15,406 bases of DNA. Source: Myxococcota bacterium (GTDB lineage: Bacteria; Myxococcota_C; UBA6777). The notes under the pieces are model-generated. The model did not search any database. It had not been told where the DNA came from and saw only the letters and a program-made list of their open reading frames with translations. Shown here one piece after another: positions 7,566 through 13,528 of the stretch; the first letter of the stretch is position 1; each line of letters begins with the position of its first letter. The stretch lies in assembly GCA_963169055.1 (NCBI GenBank), contig CAUJFU010000116.1, positions 1 to 15,406 on the forward strand, given 5' to 3'. The translations under genes were made by a program, and so were the position numbers.

Positions 7566-8621
7566 GGAGCTTTCGTTGGCAGCTTCGAGGAGGGCAGGGC
7601 AGGGGAGAGGCTGAGAGAGCGGGGGTTGGGTGGTCGGGTCCGCCTTGCGCAGGCTGTCTTTTGGGATGTAGGAAGCCTCTTCTTGGAGGATCTGCTTGAC
7701 TTCTAACAGTATCTCTTCATCGGAAAAGCAAAGGCGCTCGATATTCCAGTGGTAGATCGTCAGTCGCTTGCGAGGTTTCGGTCCGATCGATGGCAAGAAA
7801 GAATGATGTTCGGTGAGGATCGAGACACGGCGTGGATCGTGTGGAAAGGTTTGCAAGACTTGTTCGTCGGGATAAGGCTCGACCACAACGCTCAAATAGC
7901 CGAACGCATCGGATAGATAGGTGCGCGCCAACTGCTCGACCAATCGGCGAAAAGGGTCGAACCGATAGCGGCACTGCGGGGGATTTTGCGTGTCGAGCTT
8001 GTACACAAGCGAAAAGGCCGCATGGGTGGCCTCTTTGTTTCCACGGCTTTCGTGCGCGACCCCCAAATAAAAGTGAGCGTCTGCGTGGTGCGGTTCTTTT
8101 TCCGTCAGGCGGGTTAAAAGAGGGATAGCCTCGTCGAACATCTCTTGTTGAACGGCGCACCAGCCCGCAAGAAAGAGTAGGTTGGGGTCTTCGGGGTGGC
8201 GCTTTCGTGCGCGATGCAAAAACAACCATGCGTCGTAACATCGTTGTCGATCGATCAGCGCCTCGGCTTGAAGACGGCAAGCGCGTAGCTCTTGGGTCTT
8301 GGTCAAGCCTCGTGCGCGAAACAACCGAGATAGTCGGTGCAGCCCGTCTGCGGGGCGTCGCAGTCGGTTGATCAACAGATCGGCAGCTTCCAACAAAGAC
8401 CACGGATGATAGGGCTTGTTTTCGATGCGCGCATCAAGAGAACGAATGGCAAGCTCGTATTGGCCGAGTTCTTGGAGGATGCGAATCTGTAAAACACAAG
8501 CGTCGTCGTCTTGAGGACACAGGTGGATCGCGGCCTTGGCAGCACGCAAGGCGCGTTCAAGCTCGCCGCGATCTCTGGCTTCACGCGCTTTTTTCATGTA
8601 TTTCTCAAAAAGAGTGTTCAT
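7560..8621 (-). CDS. TPR protein with a degenerate zincin-like domain
   Basis: 353 residues. Tetratricopeptide-like helical repeats span about 5-210, clearest at 5-38 (KKAREARDRGELERALRAAK) and 146-210 (PNLLFLAGWCAVQQ, PHHADAHFYLGVAHE). Residues about 225-325 follow the layout of the zincin-like metallopeptidase family (Zincin_1): a leading helix, then LSVVVEPYPDE, KRLTIYHWNIERL, and SDEEILLEVKQILQEEASYI. In active members this last helix carries HExxH (as in LLHEIGHH); here the aligned residues are QEEAS, so both zinc histidines are missing. The domain is therefore probably a pseudo-enzyme, and the rest is likely protein scaffolding. The start at 8621 is chosen because protein similarity begins there; the Shine-Dalgarno sequence is weak. 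No signal peptide is seen, so it should be cytosolic. The zincin call is by pattern, not by database search. Confidence 0.75.
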   Translation of the reverse strand: MNTLFEKYMKKAREARDRGELERALRAAKAAIHLCPQDDDACVLQIRILQELGQYELAIRSLDARIENKPYHPWSLLEAADLLINRLRRPADGLHRLSRLFRARGLTKTQELRACRLQAEALIDRQRCYDAWLFLHRARKRHPEDPNLLFLAGWCAVQQEMFDEAIPLLTRLTEKEPHHADAHFYLGVAHESRGNKEATHAAFSLVYKLDTQNPPQCRYRFDPFRRLVEQLARTYLSDAFGYLSVVVEPYPDEQVLQTFPHDPRRVSILTEHHSFLPSIGPKPRKRLTIYHWNIERLCFSDEEILLEVKQILQEEASYIPKDSLRKADPTTQPPLSQPLPCPALLEAANESSA

Positions 8622-8677
8622 GGTGTCATCACGGCAAGAACGTAGAGAGTGGTTCGGAAAAGACGGATAGAGGGTCG

Positions 8678-8707
8678 AGTATGCACAATCCTTTCTGAAA
8701 GCGTCAA
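8678..8707 (-). promoter_or_regulatory. Possible promoter of the TPR gene
   Basis: On the minus strand TTGACG (8707-8702) and CATACT (8683-8678) are separated by 18 bases. Matches are 5 of 6 and 4 of 6. Transcription would start near 8671, giving a leader of about 50 bases before the ATG at 8621. The placement is sensible but the spacing is slightly long. Confidence 0.4.
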
Positions 8708-8723
8708 GCAAAAAACACATCGA

Positions 8724-8736
8724 CTCTTGACAAGAG
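8724..8736. promoter_or_regulatory. Palindrome over a TTGACA upstream of rimO
   Basis: CTCTTG, a central A and CAAGAG form a perfect palindrome that contains TTGACA (8727-8732), a consensus -35 on the plus strand. No good -10 sits 16-18 bases downstream, so the promoter is uncertain. The palindrome could be an operator for rimO or for the divergent TPR gene. Confidence 0.3.
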
Positions 8737-8775
8737 CTAGATTTTTTTGCAAGACAAGCTCCCCCCGAAGCGCAC

Positions 8776-8814
8776 GAAGCCATCCACGCGCAACGGCGCA
8801 CGATGGCAGGCTTC
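8776..8814 (+). promoter_or_regulatory. Nested inverted repeat in the rimO leader
   Basis: GAAGCC (8776-8781) pairs with GGCTTC (8809-8814), ATC with GAT, and an inner GCGC-AACG-GCGC hairpin caps the structure, with a four-base GGCA bulge on the right arm. GCCATC can instead pair with GATGGC, an alternative register. It lies about 80 bases before the rimO ATG. A role in leader-RNA control is possible but not shown. Confidence 0.4.
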
Positions 8815-8895
8815 CATACACCACAGGACGGCGACTCATCGCGCCCACCCTACCCAAACACCTCTTGTTTTCTAGATCGCCTAAGCGAGGCAAGT

Positions 8896-10308
8896 ATGTC
8901 AAAAAAAAAGCTTTATTTTGTGTCCCTTGGCTGTCCCAAAAACCGCGTCGATAGCGAGATGATGCTTGGTATGGCTGGCCAATCAGGGTATGAGATCGTC
9001 GACGAGGCCGAAGGTGCAGACCTTCTCGTCGTCAACACATGCAGTTTTATCGAGCAAGCCCGTCAAGAATCCGTCGATGTGATCCTCGATCTGGCCGAGC
9101 TACGCAGCGCACACGAAGGCAAAAAGCTGGTGGTTGCAGGCTGTCTCTCGCAGCGCTACCCAGAACAACTCAAAGAAGAACTCCCCGAAGTCGATCACTT
9201 CCTTGGAACGGGGCAGATCCACCGCTTCCAAGAGATCTTGGCCGAAGAGGCCCCTCGTGATCTGGCCAGCAGCGCGCCCGGATGGCTCTACACACACAAC
9301 AGCCCACGCCTCCAATCCACTCCTTTCTACACCGCCTACGTCAAGATCGCCGAAGGATGCGATCGCACCTGTTCATTTTGTGCGATCCCTTCTTTTCGTG
9401 GAAAACAAAAATCCCGTCCCATCGAGGATATCGTTGAGGAGGTCCGCCAGCTTTGTTCGCGTGGCGTCAAAGAGATCAATCTGATCGCACAAGAACTCAA
9501 CGGCTATGGGCGTGATCTCCCCAAATCCTCCACAGGCGCTCGCATCGAACTTGCTGATCTGCTCGAAGCTCTCGAACAAGTCGAACCCGGGCCTTTTTGG
9601 ATCCGCTTGTTGTATATGTACCCGCATGGCTTTACTGACCGATTGATCGGAGCGATCGCCAACTCCAAGCGTGTGGTGCCTTATATCGACATGCCTCTTC
9701 AACACGCCAGCGATGCCGTCTTGCGTCGTATGCGACGCGCCGGAACCCAACAAGATATCCGACAACTGCTCGATAAACTTCGTGGGGCTGTTCCCGGAAT
9801 CACGTTGCGCAGCACCTTCCTCGTTGGTTTTCCCGGCGAAACCGAAGAAGACTTTCAACAACTTTACGACTTTCTCCAAGAGCAACGCTTCGATCGCGTC
9901 GGTATCTTCGCCTTTTCCCGCGAAGAAGGCACCGCCTCCCACGACCTCCCCGATCAAGTCGATCCCGAAGTCGCCGAAGAACGCCGACGCATTCTTTATG
10001 AACTCCAAACCGAGATCTCCAAAGACAATCTAACGCGCTATCTTGGCCGAACGATCGAAGTGATCGTCGAAGGCGTCTCCGAAGAAAGCGACCTTCTTCT
10101 CGAAGGCCGTTTTGCAGGACAAGCCCCCGAGATCGACGGAACCATCTACATCAACGACGGACAGGCCAGCCCGGGAAGCATCGTCCAAGTCGAGATAGAA
10201 CAAACGGGCGATCACGATCTTGTCGGTGGCATCGTCGCTCACGGCCCCCTCCAACCCGTCGCGATCTCCCTCCCCCCGCTCGTCCTCCAACACAGCGAAT
10301 CCCCCTAA
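8896..10308 (+). CDS. rimO: Ribosomal protein S12 methylthiotransferase RimO
   Basis: A radical-SAM enzyme that methylthiolates the conserved aspartate of ribosomal protein S12. The 470-residue product has the N-terminal MTTase domain with its three cluster cysteines (Cys13 in LGCPKNRVDSE, Cys49 in NTCSF, Cys83 in AGCLSQR). The radical-SAM CxxxCxxC follows at Cys155, Cys159 and Cys162 (EGCDRTCSFCAIPSFRGK). The TIM-barrel core carries IDMPLQHASDAVLRRM and TFLVGFPGETEEDF, and a C-terminal TRAM domain lies at about 378-448. Both [4Fe-4S] sites look intact. The opening LGCPKNRVDSE and the length separate it from MiaB, which normally has different flanking motifs. The ATG at 8896 has GAGG five bases upstream and fits the family start; an upstream in-frame ATG at 8803 is rejected. 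Codons 2-5 contain an A9 run. It ends 19 bases from the convergent lipoprotein gene. Confidence 0.97.
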   Translation: MSKKKLYFVSLGCPKNRVDSEMMLGMAGQSGYEIVDEAEGADLLVVNTCSFIEQARQESVDVILDLAELRSAHEGKKLVVAGCLSQRYPEQLKEELPEVDHFLGTGQIHRFQEILAEEAPRDLASSAPGWLYTHNSPRLQSTPFYTAYVKIAEGCDRTCSFCAIPSFRGKQKSRPIEDIVEEVRQLCSRGVKEINLIAQELNGYGRDLPKSSTGARIELADLLEALEQVEPGPFWIRLLYMYPHGFTDRLIGAIANSKRVVPYIDMPLQHASDAVLRRMRRAGTQQDIRQLLDKLRGAVPGITLRSTFLVGFPGETEEDFQQLYDFLQEQRFDRVGIFAFSREEGTASHDLPDQVDPEVAEERRRILYELQTEISKDNLTRYLGRTIEVIVEGVSEESDLLLEGRFAGQAPEIDGTIYINDGQASPGSIVQVEIEQTGDHDLVGGIVAHGPLQPVAISLPPLVLQHSESP

Positions 10309-10327
10309 ATCGACCCGCCCACCACGC

Positions 10328-11206
10328 CTATCGACGGCGCTTACAAAAACGTTTGTAGCCGCGATAGAACTGTTTACCATCTTCTGCAAGCTTGGGTTCT
10401 TGTCGACGGTAGCGCGACAACTGCAAAAAGTAGCGCCGCCCCGTTTGGCATTGGCCTTCTTGGTAGCTCAAGAGCCCAAGGCGCAGCAGAGCGCGGGGGA
10501 CTTCGGATTCATTCGGATATTTCTTGATGATCGTGTTGTATGCGATCAACGCTGCGCTGAACTCTTTGCGTTTGCGGTGGATATCGCCGATGTACAAAAA
10601 GGCGTTGTCTGCGAGCGGATGCGAACCAAAGTTTTGCGTAAACTTTTGGAAGTCTTTCATGGCTTCGTCGAGCTTTTCGGCTTTGTAGGCGTCTCGTGCG
10701 CGTGCAAACAACTTGGCGGGGATGGCTTGCTCGGCGAGCATCTTTTGGTTGCGCAAGAGTTCTTCGTAACGCTTTTGGATCTCTTGGTACTTTTTCTCTT
10801 GCTCGGGCTGTTTTTGCAACACGTCTTTGATCGTTTGCTGGAGTTCGTCCACCTGCCCAAGAGACTTTTGGAAGTTTTCTTGCAGCTTTTGCATGGTGGT
10901 GAACATCTCGGCCACTCCGCCTTGTCCTTGCTGCACGGTGCCTTTTAACTCTTTGAGCGCAGAACTCGATCGCGCTAATTCTGCACGGGTCTTGGCGAGT
11001 TCTGCTTTCAATCGCACCACATCGCCCTTGTAGTGGTCTTCTAGCTTCGCCACTCGTTCGCGTTGCTCTCGCTTAAATTGCGAGAACTCCGCTTCGAGTG
11101 CTTTGCGTGAGGACTCTTCCTTTTTGAGTTCGCTGACGGTCGCAAAACATCCAATCAGCGGCAAGGAAACCGCCACCGCCACGAACACTCTTGCCCATCT
11201 TGTCAC
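10328..11206 (-). CDS. CpoB/YbgF-like coiled-coil TPR lipoprotein (second copy)
   Basis: 292 residues from a GTG start. The signal MTRWARVFVAVAVSLPLIGC carries a lipobox (LIGC), so Cys20 should be lipidated. Residues about 22-160 form a long coiled coil rich in Lys/Glu/Gln. Residues 165-265 hold TPR-like repeats (LFARARDAYKAEKLDEAM, DNAFLYIGDIHRKRKEFSAAL, PRALLRLGLLSYQEGQC), as in CpoB/YbgF, which couples the Tol-Pal system to peptidoglycan synthesis at division. Classical CpoB is a soluble periplasmic protein, so the lipid anchor here is a difference. GTG at 11206 is chosen because GGGAGG lies six bases upstream and the signal peptide fits exactly. ATGs further upstream lack such a site. The sister gene ends 76 bases upstream on the same strand, so they are likely paralogues in one operon. 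Confidence 0.85.
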   Translation of the reverse strand: MTRWARVFVAVAVSLPLIGCFATVSELKKEESSRKALEAEFSQFKREQRERVAKLEDHYKGDVVRLKAELAKTRAELARSSSALKELKGTVQQGQGGVAEMFTTMQKLQENFQKSLGQVDELQQTIKDVLQKQPEQEKKYQEIQKRYEELLRNQKMLAEQAIPAKLFARARDAYKAEKLDEAMKDFQKFTQNFGSHPLADNAFLYIGDIHRKRKEFSAALIAYNTIIKKYPNESEVPRALLRLGLLSYQEGQCQTGRRYFLQLSRYRRQEPKLAEDGKQFYRGYKRFCKRRR

Positions 11207-11212
11207 CGAATA

Positions 11213-11218
11213 CCTCCC
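11213..11218 (-). promoter_or_regulatory. Ribosome-binding site that supports a GTG start
   Basis: GGGAGG on the minus strand, six bases before GTG at 11206. It decides for the GTG start over ATG codons further upstream, and the signal peptide then has the expected length. Confidence 0.75.
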
Positions 11219-11282
11219 GACATCCACACCCACCATGCGCATCGCAGCGCCAAAAGATCGCAGTGGCGGGGATGCACAACTC

Positions 11283-12092
11283 TTAACGCCCACACAAGCT
11301 ACGCACATTGCGGAGTTTTTCGCGCGCTTCTTCTTTGAGGGGAGAAGAGGGAAAGCGCTTGATCAACAAACGCAAAAAGGCTTTCCCTGCGTTGCAATCT
11401 TTCATCTTATAAAAGACTTGGCCTAGCTTCAGGTACGCTTTATCGACTTGATCGCCATCCTTAAATTTTTTGAGAACAGCGTTGTAGTACATACTCGCTT
11501 GCACATAGTTGTTGAGTTCAACAAAGCAGTCGCCCATCAAGATATAAGCGTCATCTGTATAAGGATCGCTCGGATACTTCTTGATAAACTCTTTGAGCCG
11601 ATCGCGGGCCGTCTCGTATTGTTTGTTATCAAACAATGCTTTGGCCGCCTTGTACAACCCTTCGGTCGAGACGATCTGGACGGTGGTTGTGCCATCTGCT
11701 TTTTTGGCCGCAGGGTCGCCAAAGCTCGCACTATAGGCCGCATAGAGCTTCTCGTGCTGTTCTTTTAGCGTGTTAAAGGACTGCTCTAACACCTGATAGC
11801 GCCCCAACAATTGTTGGTGATCTCGCCGTATCTCATCGAGCTTGGCGTCAAACTCTGCGAAGTTCACACGCCCTTCTTTTGTAAAATTTTTCAGTACCTT
11901 GTTGATCTTCACCAGTTCGCTTTGTGCTTTGGCCATGTCTGACAAAAGCTGTTGCTGTTTGGTGGTGATGTCTGCAATCTGGCCTGTTATCTGCGTTTGC
12001 CGCGTTTCAACCTTTTGCAGTTCGCCTTGGGTGGCACAGCCCCAAGAACCCCACACCACCGTAAAACACAGAAGGATATGTTTGGCCTTCAT
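11283..12092 (-). CDS. CpoB/YbgF-like coiled-coil TPR lipoprotein (first copy)
   Basis: 269 residues. The signal MKAKHILLCFTVVWGSWGC resembles a lipoprotein signal, but the lipobox is imperfect (SWGC instead of L-x-x-C), so lipidation at Cys19 is likely but not certain. Residues 22-120 are a coiled coil (QTQITGQIADITTKQQQLL). Residues 145-250 are three TPR-like units (YKAAKALFDNKQYETAR, DAYILMGDCFVELNNYVQAS, KAYLKLGQVFYKMKDCNAG), the hallmark of CpoB/YbgF. The paralogue at 10328-11206 has the same arrangement. The ATG at 12092 has GGAG seven bases upstream. It lies downstream of the Pal-like gene on the same strand, 217 bases away, across the tandem structured repeat. This agrees with the usual pal-ybgF order. 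The family call is good; the exact role in this organism is inferred. Confidence 0.85.
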   Translation of the reverse strand: MKAKHILLCFTVVWGSWGCATQGELQKVETRQTQITGQIADITTKQQQLLSDMAKAQSELVKINKVLKNFTKEGRVNFAEFDAKLDEIRRDHQQLLGRYQVLEQSFNTLKEQHEKLYAAYSASFGDPAAKKADGTTTVQIVSTEGLYKAAKALFDNKQYETARDRLKEFIKKYPSDPYTDDAYILMGDCFVELNNYVQASMYYNAVLKKFKDGDQVDKAYLKLGQVFYKMKDCNAGKAFLRLLIKRFPSSPLKEEAREKLRNVRSLCGR

Positions 12093-12112
12093 CCCAATTC
12101 TCCAACCTCTTC

Positions 12113-12229
12113 AACACCCCATCACTTTGTGATGCGGGCTTAAGACCCTAGAAACAAGCCCCGAAGGGAAACACCCCATCACTCCGTGATGCGGGCTAAG
12201 ACTCCACAAACAAACAAGCCCCGAAGGGA
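12113..12229. repeat. Two tandem copies of a 57-60 bp structured element
   Basis: Unit 1 (12113-12169) and unit 2 (12170-12229) are near-identical: each begins AACACCCCATCACT and ends CAAGCCCCGAAGGGA. Each holds a perfect hairpin, CATCAC (TTT or TCC) GTGATG, extended by CCC/GGG, and on the minus strand a CCC-TTCG-GGG tetraloop hairpin. GGGCTT can also pair with AAGCCC in unit 1 (GGGCT with AGCCC in unit 2), which would compete with both small hairpins. The loops differ while the stems are kept. They sit in the leader of the first CpoB-like gene, 20 bases before its ATG. No named family is recognised. Confidence 0.8.
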
Positions 12230-12262
12230 TGTCTCTCTTCAGGGCTTTTAAGAGTCACTTCA

Positions 12263-12284
12263 TCTACACAGCGCGCTGTATAGA
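12263..12284. repeat. 22-bp palindrome after the Pal-like gene
   Basis: TCTACACAGCG is followed by its near-exact reverse complement CGCTGTATAGA; one pair is mismatched, and the inner ACAGCGCGCTGT is perfect. It lies 26 bases beyond the stop of the Pal-like gene. It might be part of a terminator, an operator or an RNA-processing site. A second, short inverted repeat (CTCTT/AAGAG) occurs at 12234-12253. Confidence 0.4.
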
Positions 12285-12309
12285 CGAGACAAGTTTGGAT
12301 CTTCTTCTC

Positions 12310-13215
12310 TCAAGGACAACCATCGCGCAAGTCAAACACGGCTCGGCGGTTCTTTTGGTGTTGCTCATCTGTCGAAGCATTCGGCACTTCGGGTTCTTCC
12401 TTGCCCTTGGACACCACTGTACAAAAGCGATCTTTACCCACGCCCAGTTTAGTCAGGTACGAACGAGCAGACTTTGCGCGGCGTTCTCCGAGGCGGATGT
12501 TGAATTCGCGTGTTCCGCGCTCGTCGGCATGGCCTGTGATCACGATCTTCTTGTCTTTCATCTTGGTGATGCAAGTGATGTTTTCTTTCAAGGTCTCTTT
12601 TGCATCGCTGCGGATAAACGAGCGGTTGTAGTCGTAGTATACTTTCTTCAACTCGCAAGCATCTTCGACACACTGGCCGTTTTCGCATTTTTTGCCGGCG
12701 GCACAAGGCTTGGAACCTGAGCAACCACCGACGCATTGGCGTTCACATGCACCCGAACCTGTCGACTTGCAGATTTGTTGACCCGGGCAGTCCGAGTCTT
12801 GTCCGCATGGTGGTGGTTTGTCGATGCACTGATGGCTTTTACAGACTTTGCAGACATCCCCATCGCAAGGGTTATCGCCGTCGTTTTCGCAGATCCACTT
12901 GCAACCCAACGTCGTTGGATCGCAACGTTTTCCGCCCGGACAAGTGACGTCACCACAGGTCTTCTCGACGCACTTGTAGCCTTCGCATTTTTGGCGATCA
13001 CCGCAATCTTTTTCGCTGCGGCATTCTTGACATTGTCCTTGGACACAAAAGTAGTTTTTCTTTGTAGCGTTGCCTTCTTTGTCGGGGCGGCAATGCTTGT
13101 CGCTATCACATTTGGGCCACGGGGGTTCACAGGCCGCGAACACGATCCAACCCACACCAAGCACAGACAACAGCAACCACCTGCGAACGAGCGCCGCAAG
13201 ATTCGTAGCGTACAT
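12310..13215 (-). CDS. Pal-like lipoprotein with a Cys-rich insert and OmpA domain
   Basis: 301 residues. The N-terminus has a hydrophobic signal ending FAAC (Cys29), a lipoprotein motif. Residues about 36-187 are a Cys-rich region of many C-x(2-8)-C units such as CGDRQKCEGYKC and CAAGKKCENGQC, resembling extracellular disulfide-rich repeats. Residues about 192-297 are an OmpA/Pal peptidoglycan-binding domain, with VYYDYNRSFIRSDAK and GHADERGTREFNIRLGERRA; Asp231 and Arg246 are the expected meso-DAP ligands. Ordinary Pal is about 170 residues with only a short linker, so the Cys-rich part is an insertion. It should tether the outer membrane to peptidoglycan. The ATG at 13215 is preferred over the ATG at 13221, because AGGAG is six bases before it but abuts the other. 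The two CpoB-like genes follow downstream. Confidence 0.88.
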   Translation of the reverse strand: MYATNLAALVRRWLLLSVLGVGWIVFAACEPPWPKCDSDKHCRPDKEGNATKKNYFCVQGQCQECRSEKDCGDRQKCEGYKCVEKTCGDVTCPGGKRCDPTTLGCKWICENDGDNPCDGDVCKVCKSHQCIDKPPPCGQDSDCPGQQICKSTGSGACERQCVGGCSGSKPCAAGKKCENGQCVEDACELKKVYYDYNRSFIRSDAKETLKENITCITKMKDKKIVITGHADERGTREFNIRLGERRAKSARSYLTKLGVGKDRFCTVVSKGKEEPEVPNASTDEQHQKNRRAVFDLRDGCP

Positions 13216-13221
13216 GTTCAT

Positions 13222-13226
13222 CTCCT
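13222..13226 (-). promoter_or_regulatory. Ribosome-binding site that sets the Pal-like start
   Basis: AGGAG lies six bases before the ATG at 13215 on the minus strand but directly abuts the ATG at 13221, so the second ATG is the functional start. Confidence 0.7.
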
Positions 13227-13279
13227 AGTTTCGATCCTGATCCGCTTCATCAATACGGATGCTACAACAAGAAGGGACT

Positions 13280-13298
13280 GAAGCCAAAAAAGGGCTTC
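13280..13298. repeat. Hairpin in the region upstream of the Pal-like gene
   Basis: GAAGCC, a seven-base A-rich loop and GGCTTC form a perfect 6-bp stem. On the plus strand it is followed by CTCTGTTTTT, a weak terminator pattern, yet no plus-strand gene ends here. On the minus strand it would sit about 65 bases before the Pal-like start, in the leader. Role unclear. Confidence 0.35.
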
Positions 13299-13374
13299 CT
13301 CTGTTTTTCTATGGTTCGACCTGCTCTTGGGATTTCGAGCTGTTTTGCGTTTTGAGGTTCGAGCCTAGTTGTTG

Positions 13375-13401
13375 GGTATCTGATCATCCAAACGGTGTCA
13401 A
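13375..13401 (-). promoter_or_regulatory. Possible promoter of the Pal-like gene
   Basis: A perfect TTGACA lies on the minus strand at 13401-13396. The -10 is poor: GATACC at spacing 15, or TACCCA at spacing 17. The placement, about 160 bases upstream of the gene, suits the Pal/CpoB operon. Only the -35 is convincing. The remaining bases of 13216-13528 show no supported gene. Confidence 0.35.
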
Positions 13402-13504
13402 CTTTACTGCCTTTTTCGTGGCATCCTCCGTTGCGGGATGTTCTCTTTGGTTCGAACGACACGGCGCGATCTCACAAATTACGCTCAATGTCAAGCGGCA
13501 ACGA

Positions 13505-13523
13505 CTTCCCGTTTGTTGGGAAG
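13505..13523. terminator. Possible terminator stem after the histidine kinase gene
   Basis: CTTCCC and GGGAAG form a 6-bp stem with a seven-base loop, five bases beyond the stop of the minus-strand histidine kinase. There is no T tract after it on the minus strand, so it is only a weak terminator candidate. Confidence 0.3.
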
Positions 13524-13528
13524 CGAGA

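Noticed and set aside
9373-10008. A 211-residue frame antisense to rimO
   Set aside because: It is wholly contained in rimO, which has every family motif, so it is a shadow.
12113-12229. A CRISPR array in the tandem repeat
   Set aside because: Only two units are present, there are no unique spacers between identical repeats, and there are no cas genes; the units themselves contain hairpins.
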